Shown: in pieces, positions 46,398-55,700 of the stretch | How the letters are laid out: each line of letters begins with the position of its first letter | Position numbering within the stretch: the first letter of the stretch is position 1 | Origin: Costus lasius | Lineage: Eukaryota > Streptophyta > Magnoliopsida > Zingiberales > Costaceae | Reading direction: 5' to 3' | Assembly (NCBI GenBank): GCA_027563935.2 | Contig: CM050453.2 | Location: 86,464,665-86,528,664, forward strand | DNA length: 64,000 bases | Notes under the pieces: generated by a model | The model's database searches: none | What the model was told of the DNA's origin: nothing | The model's input: only the letters and a program-made list of their open reading frames with translations | Translations under genes and position numbers: made by a program

Positions 46398-46638
46398 GGC
46401 CTGTTTTATTGGGGGTAAGAAAAAAAAAAGAGAAGAGTAAAGAGGAAAGAAAGAAAAATAAGTGAAAAGAAAAATAGTGAGGTTGGTAGCAAGGGAGGGA
46501 GAAAAGTGTTTTCTCCCTCTTTTGAAGAGAATATAAAAGGGGAGAAAAGGGGACCTCCAAATCAGCCCCTTCAATAAAACAAGTGAAAAACTAATTTTTT
46601 TTTCTTTCTTCCCAATTTTCACTTCAATAAAATAGGCC
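46398..46638. mobile_element. Short MITE, about 241 bp
   Basis: Left end GGCCTGTTTTATTGGGGG and right end TTCAATAAAATAGGCC are inverses over about 14 of 16 bases. The middle is AG-rich on the left and CT-rich on the right. Ends of the GGCC type point to a Tourist/Harbinger-like MITE. No matching 3-base duplication was seen. Confidence 0.6.
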
Positions 46639-47045
46639 CACTACTTTATGGGAGGAAGAAAAAAATAATTAGTCGAGATGAGGTATCCTCTTTTTGCTGT
46701 TCAGTTATTAGTCTTATTAGAATCAATAGGTAAGAATCTCTTCTTCCGCTTATTAACCCTTTTATGATCATGCTCCCAAGAGAGAATGCCAACTATCCAA
46801 TTATACTTATTAACCCTTTTATGACTATTCTCTCAAGAGAGAACACCAACTATCCAATTAGGTGTTTAATATAGTTAGTTATATTTGCACAAGAGACTAA
46901 GATTTTCATAAATATGATCACTTGCCTCCGATTACTTAGTTTTTTTTAAAAAAATGTTGTTATAATTATTAGGTTTGAAGTATTTTTTTTAGTTTCAAAA
47001 TTTTAATATAGCTCAAGTTGAATATTTTTAATATAATTATTAGGT
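46639..47045. promoter_or_regulatory. Upstream region of the DYW PPR gene
   Basis: AT-rich. A block containing TTATTAACCCTTTTATGA occurs twice (about 46751 and 46807), and TAATTATTAGGTTTGAAGTA also occurs twice (about 46962 and 47034), the second running into the start codon. A promoter is inferred from position only. Confidence 0.4.
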
Positions 47046-49082
47046 TTGAAGTATGTGTCACAGATACGATCCAAGTCTGAGCCGCAATGCAAACTGATGC
47101 TGCCGCATGCTCATCAAATTCAAACGCCAACGGCAGCGACGGCACAACGAGGAGTACCTGCTATTGAATGCGGTTTCCTCTCCGTCGAATTGGTCCCTCT
47201 CTACCGATCCCTTCTCCGCTCCTGCGCCCAGGCCCACGCTCCTTCCTCTGCCGCTTACCGCCTTCATGCCTCCGCCATCAAGTCCGGTCTCCTCCCCCTC
47301 CTCTCCGCCCCTCTCTTCCACATGTATGCCGCCCTCCGCCCCGACCCACCCGGAACACCCCTCCTCCTCCGTGCCTTCGCCGACATCCCTTGCTCCACCC
47401 GCTCCGCCGCTGACTGGACCGCCCTCATCTCCGCCCTGCCTCCCTCCTCCCGCTCCCTCCACCTCTTCCGTTCCATGCTCCGCTCTGCCGTGCGCCCCGA
47501 CGTCGTCACCCTCCTCGCCCTTCTGTCCGCCTCCGCGCGCCTCGGCGACCCCGTCTCCGGGGCCTCCGCACACCTCTTCTTCCTCAAACTCGGAACGCCC
47601 TTCTCCGTCCCCGCCCGCAACGCCGCCGTCCACATGTACGCCGCCTGCGGCCGCATGCCCGACGCACGGCGCCTGTTCGGCGAAATGCAATCACAGCCAC
47701 CCAATGTTGTCGCCTGGACGGCTCTTCTCTCAGGTGCACTGCGCTGGGAGGGACTCACGAGTGGCCGGAACGTGTTCGATAAAATGCCTCACAAGAATGA
47801 GGTGTCGTGGACTGTCATAATCTCCACCTACATTGAATCCGGTCTTCCGAGGGAAGCCCTATTGTTGCTTTCCGATATGCTCCTCTCTGGTGATGATATA
47901 GGGAGTCTCAACCATATTAGTCTCTGCTCGCTTCTTTCAGCTTGCTCTCAGGTCGGAGATCTGACTGTTGGCCGCTGGTTACATTCACATTTCACCAAAA
48001 CAGGTGGTGCGTCTAACTACAAAGGTGATGATCTTCTCAAGGTGGCTACGGCTCTTGTCGATATGTACGGCAAGAGTGGAAGGATAGATATTGCACGGCG
48101 AGTTTTTGAGATAATGCCCAGGAAAAATGTTGTGGCTTGGAATGCATTGTTGAACGGGCATTCCATGAATGGAATGGGCAGTGAAGTGCTGACATTGTTC
48201 AACAGGATGGTTGTGGATGAAGCACAGCAGCCCGACGATATCACATTTGTGAATATTCTTAGCGCTTGTAGCCGCTCTGGTCTAGTGGATCAAGGGCGTA
48301 AACTTTTCTCTGATCTCTATCCAGTTTATGGTCTGACACCTAAGATCGAGCATTATGCATGCATGGTTGATCTTTTGGGCAGGGCAGGGCAGTTGGATGA
48401 AGCTGAGACTCTAGTTAGGGAGATGCCTTTCCGCCCTAATGTGGTTATTTTGGGCTCCCTCATGGCTTCTTGTGGCCTTCATGGAAGGCTTGAGTTGGGG
48501 CAAAGGCTTATGGATGAATTACTGCTGATAGATCCTCGCAATACTGAGTACCACATGCTGCTATCTAACATATACACTTCAACAGGTAGCCATGCCAAGG
48601 CTGATGCTCTTAGAATTGCAGTTAATAAAAACGGGAAAAGGAAATCACCTGGATTTAGTTATATAGACATTGGTGGCGTTATCCATCGTTTCACTGCTGG
48701 TGACAAATCGCATCCTAGGACGAAGGAAGTGTATGCAATGTTGGATGAGGTAGTCAGAAGATTGCAAGCAGCTGGCTACATTCCTGATGTGTCATCTCAA
48801 GTATCTTGCATTCCTGATAATTATCTAGAAAACAGTAACGAACGAGAAGAGCGAGAACAGGCACTTTTAGTTCATAGTGAGAGGCTTGCCATATGTTTTG
48901 GTCTGATTAACACGAGGCCCGGTGTGCCTCTCCGCATATTTAAGAATCTCCGTATTTGCTCCGATTGCCATGCAGCGATTAAGCTTATTGCTTGCTTGTA
49001 TAAAAGAGTGATCATCGTTAGAGACCGGAACCGCTTCCATTGTTTCAGTGAAGGTTCTTGCTCTTGTTTGGATTATTGGTGA
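47046..49082 (+). CDS. PPR-DYW protein, organelle RNA editing factor, At5g15340-like
   Basis: An intact single-exon gene of 678 codons. This class binds a chosen organelle transcript and changes C to U; the DYW domain is the deaminase. The order is an N-terminal leader, PLS-type repeats (WTALLSGALRWEGLTSGRNV, WTVIISTYIESGLPREALLL, WNALLNGHSMNGMGSEVLTL, YACMVDLLGRAGQLDEAE), E motifs, and a DYW domain ending CSCLDYW. The deaminase signature is complete: HSE at residues 610-612 and CSDCH at 638-642. The conserved blocks resemble Arabidopsis At5g15340. The start at 47046 is the first Met; Met18 (47097) is the other choice. The first 600 bases are extremely GC-rich, so long frames also appear on both strands there. 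No stop or frameshift seen; the edited site is unknown. Confidence 0.95.
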   Translation: MKYVSQIRSKSEPQCKLMLPHAHQIQTPTAATAQRGVPAIECGFLSVELVPLYRSLLRSCAQAHAPSSAAYRLHASAIKSGLLPLLSAPLFHMYAALRPDPPGTPLLLRAFADIPCSTRSAADWTALISALPPSSRSLHLFRSMLRSAVRPDVVTLLALLSASARLGDPVSGASAHLFFLKLGTPFSVPARNAAVHMYAACGRMPDARRLFGEMQSQPPNVVAWTALLSGALRWEGLTSGRNVFDKMPHKNEVSWTVIISTYIESGLPREALLLLSDMLLSGDDIGSLNHISLCSLLSACSQVGDLTVGRWLHSHFTKTGGASNYKGDDLLKVATALVDMYGKSGRIDIARRVFEIMPRKNVVAWNALLNGHSMNGMGSEVLTLFNRMVVDEAQQPDDITFVNILSACSRSGLVDQGRKLFSDLYPVYGLTPKIEHYACMVDLLGRAGQLDEAETLVREMPFRPNVVILGSLMASCGLHGRLELGQRLMDELLLIDPRNTEYHMLLSNIYTSTGSHAKADALRIAVNKNGKRKSPGFSYIDIGGVIHRFTAGDKSHPRTKEVYAMLDEVVRRLQAAGYIPDVSSQVSCIPDNYLENSNEREEREQALLVHSERLAICFGLINTRPGVPLRIFKNLRICSDCHAAIKLIACLYKRVIIVRDRNRFHCFSEGSCSCLDYW

Positions 49083-50006
49083 TTCGTATTTGAGTGCTCT
49101 ATTATTTAAGAGGAGGCATTGAGACATGTCATCTCTTTAAGAAGCATGAGATATTGAAAAGATAGCTAATCATCAGTACGAGCATGATCCAAAGAGATGA
49201 AAGGAAGGTGTGAGCTTGACGGCCTACCAATGTTTTTCTGACTAGAAACTTGGGAATTTGTGGAAAAGGAAGGTTGGAATTTGTATCACTAGTGACCTGG
49301 AAGATCAAGCAACTTGTTTTAGACATTAAAGCAAGATGCATATATGCAATAACTTTGTTGTGTAAAAAAGGAACAGCTGAAGATTGAGCTGCCGCTTTGA
49401 GAGCTTCCAGTGGCCAACCGAATGCATCTTTATCTTCATCAATTATGGTTTTGGACGAGCAAATCAATACATGAATATCCAAGGAGAAGAAAGCCTAGTT
49501 GGAAAAGGTTTTTTAAAGTTATAGTGCTTTTCATTATTTTAGCCAAGCAGTAAAAGCCCCACTATTAGTTGAAATATTTTTGTCACAGGTTAGTAAAATT
49601 TAAGTTTTTTTTTAAATTTATTATTTAACTTTCTATGGAAGGATCCTGGTCACACACAAATATATATTGTTTAACTTTCTATAGAAGGTGTAATGTATGT
49701 TTTAATTCTTATTTATGACATATTGCTTATTGGTTGAGGTGCTCTTGGAAGAGACCCCATAGTTTTATATCTCTTCTTGCATCGTAGGGTTTAGAGAAGT
49801 GGTACTAGGAGAAGTGATGGTTAATTTATTTTTATGATTTTTAGTGCTAAGTGACAAGTGTTGAGTTGCTTTCAAATTAGCATGTATAATGATATTATTC
49901 ATTTATCGGGGTAATAGCTAGTTTGGGTGTTCAAATGACAATTTGCATTATGAGATACATGTGATAGAGTGAAGAGCATGGAAGAACTATAATTAGAGGT
50001 TTCATA
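49083..50006. other. Downstream spacer of the DYW PPR gene
   Basis: The first bases probably form the 3' untranslated part. A 117-residue minus-strand ORF (49129-49482) is not recognised. CTTTCTAT(G/A)GAAGG occurs twice (49629 and 49675). Otherwise AT-rich. Confidence 0.4.
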
Positions 50007-50506
50007 TAGGGATGATAGTTGGGTTTGTTTTAAGCAGGTACCCAAGCTGCCTGAACCCGATTATAGGTAATCAGACACCTATTAATTGGGTTCAGTTCGA
50101 GTATGGCTACTATGAACACTACCCGAGTTGGGTTCGAATAGTGTAGGCAGGGTACCCACTACCCAAACCTGATTTTATAAAATAATAATAATAAAAAAAA
50201 TAAATAAATAACTAAATAATTTATATTTATAATATAATACCCTAATTTTTTTTACCATAAATGTCAAATTTTATTCAGGTAATTGGGTATATAATATATA
50301 ATTTAATATGGTTAATTACTTAGTCGGGTGTTTATAGGGTTCGGGCAGCTAATGGGTAGTTGAAATTTTATTAGGGTCAGGTTTGGATAGGAGTTTTAGA
50401 AAAAAAAAAAATATGTAGATAATTGAGTATGAATAGTAGGGTAGTTATTTAGGTTCGAGCATGGTAAGGGCAAAAAAAGTAGGTATCCTACCGATTGTCA
50501 TCCCTA
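50007..50506. mobile_element. hAT-type MITE, 500 bp, with target duplication
   Basis: Ends TAGGGATGATAG and, inverted, TAGGGATGACAA. Flanks GTTTCATA (49999-50006) and GTTTTCTA (50507-50514) agree at 6 of 8 bases, fitting an old 8-base hAT duplication. The two halves are partly inverted (GGGTTCGAGT-like words) around an AT-rich centre. No coding capacity. Confidence 0.75.
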
Positions 50507-51429
50507 GTTTTCTATCTGAAGGAAAAAAGTAATTACTATAATTTGTGCAAGTTATTGTGCAAGTTATTTTCTTGATTAGATTAAGGGCCTGTTTGGCCCG
50601 CTGTTAATAGCTTTATAACTGTGCTAAACTATGTTGTGATGTACTATGCTGCACTGTCAAAATTTATAATATGTTTGGTTAATAACTTTTAAATTGCTTC
50701 CAAAATGTCCACAAATCTTTTCGGAACCTTGCAGAAGTGTTAATATTTCCCCAAAATTTGGTTTGAAAATGAGCCAAATCAAATAAGAAAACAAAGAGAT
50801 GTTGCGGTTGGCAAAAGAAATCACGGCCGCAATTATTTTCACATACAGGTTGTGATTCTTTCTGTGAGTTTCTGTGAAGTTGGTCTAACGAAATCACAAT
50901 AGTGATTATTTTCATAGGCGGATCATGCTCTTTTCTGTGTATTCAAGATAAAATGTTTCGAGAAGATTATAGTTATGATAAAAATCATGAGAATTTTGTA
51001 ATTTTTGATCTGAGCACTTAGTGGCAATGAAGATTGTCATGACCCGGCCACAACTTCTTCTATACTTCTTCTAAAGATTATGACCATGATAGATTTTATG
51101 TGGGTCATAATTTTCTTGGAAGCTCCAATTTGTTAGAATCCTTTTGCCGCATTAGATCTTCCAAATTCAAATTGAATTTGGTCCTTTTTCCCTAAAATGT
51201 TATAAACAATAAATATAAGTGAAGATTTCAAATAATTATGAGTATTTAAGTCTAAATAGGTACGAAAATGATGAAGACCAGAGAGATTTACAATAAATAT
51301 ATATTAAAAATACTAAATAAGTGCAAGACATTAGTATGGTAAAAGGGCTATTTTAGGGACAAATAATATATGAAATTCTTTTGAGGGAGTATTTTGTATT
51401 TAATAATAGTGAGAATATTTATAATGAAT
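50507..51429. other. AT-rich spacer with one lone transposon-like end
   Basis: TTAAGGGCCTGTTTGG at 50581-50596 looks like the left end of a Tourist or Harbinger-type element after TTA/TAA, but no matching right end was found. The rest is unrecognised. Confidence 0.45.
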
Positions 51430-52294
51430 TTTATTTTGAGGTTGTATAAAGCACATGATTTAAATTTACTTCTTGATTATGAGGCAGTTTGTAAAAGGCT
51501 TTTTGAGACTACAATTGCATTTTAGTATAACTTTTCATCCTCAATTACATGATCAATTAGAGAGAATTATACAAAAATTAGAAGATTGGCTAAGGGCAGG
51601 TGTATTAGATTTAGGTGGTAGTTTAGTCTTACTCACACTTGTCAGAGTTTGTATATAATTATAGTTACCATTTAGCCATTCAAACAGTTAATTTTAAAGC
51701 TTTGTATGACATAAAGTGTAGATTACCTATGTTATGGAGTGAGGTATAAAAAAAATATTGGGTCCTTAAATGATTGAATAAGATGCAGTTTTGTTGGTAA
51801 AAAAATTATGTTCATCAAAGGAGAAAAGACTTGGAATTTGTAGGAAGGGATCATGTGTTCTTAGAGGTATCATCAATAAGGGTCCAATGAGATTAGGAAA
51901 GAGATGTAAGTTGGCTCATTGGTATATTGGATTGTTGAGATATGAAAGAGGATATGTGCAGTAGCTTCTCATCTAGCTTTTTTGCCTTCTCTTTTAGAAA
52001 ATAACATATATGTTTTAAATATCTATGTTGAGGAAGTATGTATATGACCCAACCCATGTGTTTAAACTGTTGTTTGTACTGATCCAACCAGATACTAGAC
52101 ATTTGTTCAATGCCTAGTTCAAATATTCGACAAAAAAGAGCATAGATTGCGGAATAAGGTAATCAGATTGGTTGAAGTTGGATGGCAATATCATATGGAT
52201 CATGAAGCTATATGGGAGCAAGAAGGGGAAAATAGAGTGCAGTATCCATAATTATTTGAGTGTTGTGAGTGAATTTGGGGACCAAATCCTTACC
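51430..52294 (+). pseudogene. Old Gypsy integrase tail and chromodomain region
   Basis: With many stops, the plus strand reads KGFLRLQLHFSITFHPQLHD and QLERIIQKLEDWLRAGVLDL (the integrase Glu region), then GPMRLGKRCKLAHWYIGLLR-like text and a chromodomain-like end (HEAIWEQEGENRVQYP). The order and wording fit the Tekay/Del group of Ty3/Gypsy. The Harbinger-type element at 52295 cuts it; its LTR probably continues beyond 53.7 kb. A strongly decayed copy. Confidence 0.8.
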
Positions 52295-53722
52295 GGCCTA
52301 TTTACTAGGAAGGATTTTAGGAAGGGATGAGTATTAGAAAAATCCATCGTTTACTAGACAGATCTAAAACGAAGGAAAATTGGATGGATGATGAGGGTAA
52401 AATCCCTCATTTCCAATTCGTTCAAATCGGGCGGATTTAAGAAACGCGTGAGGCAAAGCTACTTTCATCTTCGCACGTCTTCATAGCTGTTGCCGATGGA
52501 GCTGCCACCGCCGCCGCTCGCCGCTGGAGCTGTTGTCATCTGCAACTCTTTTCGCAAGCCCACTAAGAACAAAAACATACGCAAGCGTAGAGCCGCCGAT
52601 TCCAATGACGAAGACGCTGCTGTGGACGATGCCCCTTCCTCTGCTGCAACCACCACAAAATCCAAGAAATCACAACAAGCTGCTATTTTCCTCTTCCCCC
52701 AAATGCTCAGTGGACGAGGCACCAGTGGAGACCTTGACGAGGCCGCTGGGGAGCCCCATCCCGATGCCCTTTTCTATTTCGAGTCCTCAAAGGAGATCCA
52801 GGTCTAGCATGAAAGTCGAGTCACAGCTACCCTTGAGCACACCCTTAGTTTGGATGATATTTCCTGGTATTATCTTGCTGCTAAGTTGGTTGAATGTGTG
52901 CTGGAATTGTTACCTGAAAATTGACGTGAGCACACCCTATTTTCACGTGTGTTGGCCTGGCTTGTGGCTGAGAAGCTGGGTTCATTTAGCTGGTTGGTTT
53001 TGTGTGAAATCCTTGTATTGTTGCTACTTGATTCGTGCTGAATTTCTGGTAGCTTTAACCCTCAAGTGTTTGCCCCTCTAGTTGTTGTGGGAGTTTGTTA
53101 AGTTTTGATGATGTTTCCATGCTGATTTGTTGGCATTTCTGTTGTGGGTTTGTGCTGGAATTCTGAGTCAAGTGTAGTTGGCTGAATTTTGTGCTAAGTA
53201 CTTGTAAGGGAAGAATGTGTGAGATTCATTGTAGAATGTGGGCTGAGTGACTTGTAGCCAAGATAAGCTGGGTTTAAAAGAAAAGAGGTAAGATTTGAAA
53301 GAAAAGAGAGTGAGCTTGAGTGATTGGTTTGGGTTGGTTGTGAACTTGCTGTGAAGCCAACTTGTTGGCTTGATTAGAGTGAGCTTGAGTGCAGCCAACT
53401 TTACTATAGTAACCAACTTGTATATGTTTTTTTTCTTATAGTAACCAACTTTACTATTTTAATTTTTTTTATTATATTTTATGTATTATAATATATGTGC
53501 ACTCATAAATAATAATATTTAATGGTATGTAATCTTTTATAAGTATTTAATTATATTTTAGGAACAAGGAGTGTTGTAATATATAAAATTTATCTTATTT
53601 TCCCTTTCTCATAAGTAAACACAAGGAAGGATTTTACTTAATACTTTCCTTTCTATTTAAATTTTCTTTCTTCTCAAGTTTCTTATCCTCCTAAAAATTT
53701 ATCCCTCCTAGTAAACACAGAG
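52295..53722 (+). mobile_element. Non-autonomous Harbinger-type element carrying a host gene piece
   Basis: Left end GGCCTATTTACTAGGAAGG and right end CCTCCTAGTAAACACAGAG are inverses with drift near the tips. Subterminal text (CAAATCGGGC followed by GAAACG) also occurs at the same distance in the large Harbinger element at 15.14 kb, so the two are related. It has no transposase. Instead the left third holds an exon-like piece (52496-52846). A 3-base duplication could not be confirmed. Limits are approximate. Confidence 0.7.
52496..52846 (+). pseudogene. Captured N-terminal exon of an RNF113/Cwc24-like zinc finger gene
   Basis: From ATG 52496 the text matches the N-terminus of the plant CCCH-RING protein related to RNF113A and yeast Cwc24, a spliceosome factor. 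Clear blocks: FRKPTKNKNIRKR near the start, an acidic and Ala-rich middle, FYFESSKEIQV, then after a TAG (52805-52807) HESRVTATLE. Family members carry FESSKEIQVQHDSKATATLE at the same place. The CCCH and RING parts are missing, so no working protein is possible. It sits between Harbinger-type ends. The match is from memory of the family. Confidence 0.8.
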
Positions 53723-55700
53723 ACAGAATGTGCTAAGTGTATTGTGTAAAAAATAAAATGGGCTTGATTGTAAATATGTTAAAGATATGGTTATTTTTGT
53801 AAAATTGCCTTAAATGTTTTTCCACGCCTTTCCCCTTGCTTATATATTCCATCCTCTTAATTTTATTTTATTTTTACTATTACTTTACCCCAATTTTTTT
53901 CCACCGTCTTTCCCCTCTTCTTCACCCACAACTAGCAGCAAATAGTAGGGCTGTGCATGGGCAGTTAACCGAACTGGTTGACTAAGTCAACCGGTTAACT
54001 GAACCGTTCGGTTCGGCAAAAACTGTGAACCGTTTCCGAACCGGTTTGACCGGTTAACCGGTCAAACGGTTAATCAGTCAACCGGTTAACCAGTCATAAA
54101 TTTTTTTCCCTAAATTATCTCATTTAATCGGTTAACGCTAGTTTTCGGTTAATCGATTCGGTTAACCGCTAGTTTTTCGGTTAACCGCCGGTTAACCGAT
54201 TCGATTAATTATATAAATAATATTATTTTAATATAAAATATTTATTTTTATATATAAATAAATATTTTATATAAAATATATTATATACCGGTTCGGTCGG
54301 TTAACCGGCGGTTCGGCCAAGTCCCGAACCATAACTAAACCGGTAACCGTTGGAACCGCCGAAAAATCGACCGGTTAAGGAACTGTTGGTTCGTTTAACC
54401 GGAAAACCGGTTAGGTTCGGTTCAGTTAACCGCGATTCGGTGGTTTTAATGATTTTTTTGAACACCCCTAGCGAATAGTAGTGTTTTTCCTTTGGCAAGG
54501 TCGTGATGACATTGCACTTCGGGGACGAGCTTCTGGCGACCTTTTCCCTCTTTTCTCTTTCCGATTTGTTAGGCAAAAATTCTAATTATTGCTATTAGGG
54601 TTCCTGTATATGTGAAAAATAGAATATGAAATTTTCTAGCTTTGATTTGTGTTGCTGCAGCTAGTTCCGGTCGTGTCAAGGCCTTATGCGCATGTGATTT
54701 GATATTTATTATGAGTTCCGTGGTTGAGCCTTAGATGACTAAAGAACCCAATTGTTTTTTATTAATATGAGAGGATGTATAACAATTTTGGTAATATATA
54801 TAGTTGTATGAATCGTAGACCTACAAAACAGGACTTAAGTCAAGGTTTGAGAGACCTAGAAGGCTGATAGACTACATTTGATATTGTGCTACAAATAACA
54901 ACTAGTTTAGTTAGGGATCTACTTGTTAGCATGGTGTCTAACCTGGATTTAGACAATATGGTCTTAGCTTTTTGTTATTGATTTGATTTCTACTTTATTA
55001 TTCCTTGCATTATGATTATTGCCACATAGTAGATAGTTAATTGATACACTGTTGCATTGGTATATTAATAGAGTATGTAATATACAAGATGTGTATTGAT
55101 TTGACATATGATTTAGAGATATTACATATTAATATATTATTTGGGTTGGCTAGGCGATCAGGTTGTTAGCATGCTATATTGGGACCTTAGTGCCAATCAT
55201 TATATCGGACAAGGTTGTAGCTAAGGGTCACTGTTATGTTGTCTCTAGACAAATATTGGATTGTCTATGGATAGTCATTCCACTATATGAGTTGATGGTG
55301 GAATCACTCTTCCAAGAGTGCAACTCGAGATGCAAAATCGTGGTCATTGTAGCTCGTGGATTTTATGAGTTAGGATGTATTTTATTTATTCATTATTTAT
55401 GTTTGATATACTCATATAGTACATAGTTGGACATTTTATAGTATCTTATTTTTTATATATGCATTCATGTTGATTTAATCTCTAGTTAGTATTGTGCTAA
55501 CTCCCTTTTGACTGTTTCCCAAGTACAAATCAATTTTGTGGGGAGTACTAGGTAGAGGTAGAGACCTCCACCATGAGATAGATGGTTTAGTCAGAGTTAT
55601 AATGGTTCCTTCGTGATTGTTTGAGTGGTTAAAATAGACTTATGCTGGTGTAAATATTTTCTTGTGCTACTTAGTCAATTTTGTAATTTCTAGAGTTTTA
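53723..55700 (+). repeat. Probable 3' LTR of the old Gypsy element, interrupted by a MITE
   Basis: Follows the decayed integrase tail once the Harbinger-type element is removed. A TATA-like TTATATATT lies near 53840. Around 55220-55430 the order of words matches the 5' LTR of the Gypsy element at 59890: GATTGTCTATGGATAGTCAT against GACTGTCTAGCGATAGACAT, and CACTCTTCCAAGAGTGCAAC against CACTCTTTTATAGAGTTGCG. Both ends are approximate. An unrecognised 87-residue ORF at 55163-55426 is best explained as LTR sequence. Confidence 0.55.
53946..54470. mobile_element. hAT-type MITE, 525 bp, with target duplication
   Basis: Ends TAGGGCTGTGCATGGG and, inverted, TAGGGGTGTTCAAAA. Flanks GCAAATAG (53938-53945) and GCGAATAG (54471-54478) agree at 7 of 8 bases, as expected for hAT. 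The inner part is full of self-complementary GGTTAACCGGT words, so a single strand could fold strongly. No coding capacity. Confidence 0.85.

Noticed and set aside
47058..47820. Long ORFs on both strands within the first part of the DYW PPR gene
   Set aside because: They overlap an intact PPR frame and arise from its very GC-rich codon use; their translations are Pro, Ser, Gly and Arg runs with no domain.
49129..49482. 117-codon minus-strand ORF after the DYW PPR gene
   Set aside because: No recognisable domain, no flanking gene features, probably chance in downstream sequence.
52533..53081. 182-codon ORF in the Harbinger-type element
   Set aside because: It overlaps, in another frame, the stretch that clearly matches the RNF113/Cwc24 N-terminus.
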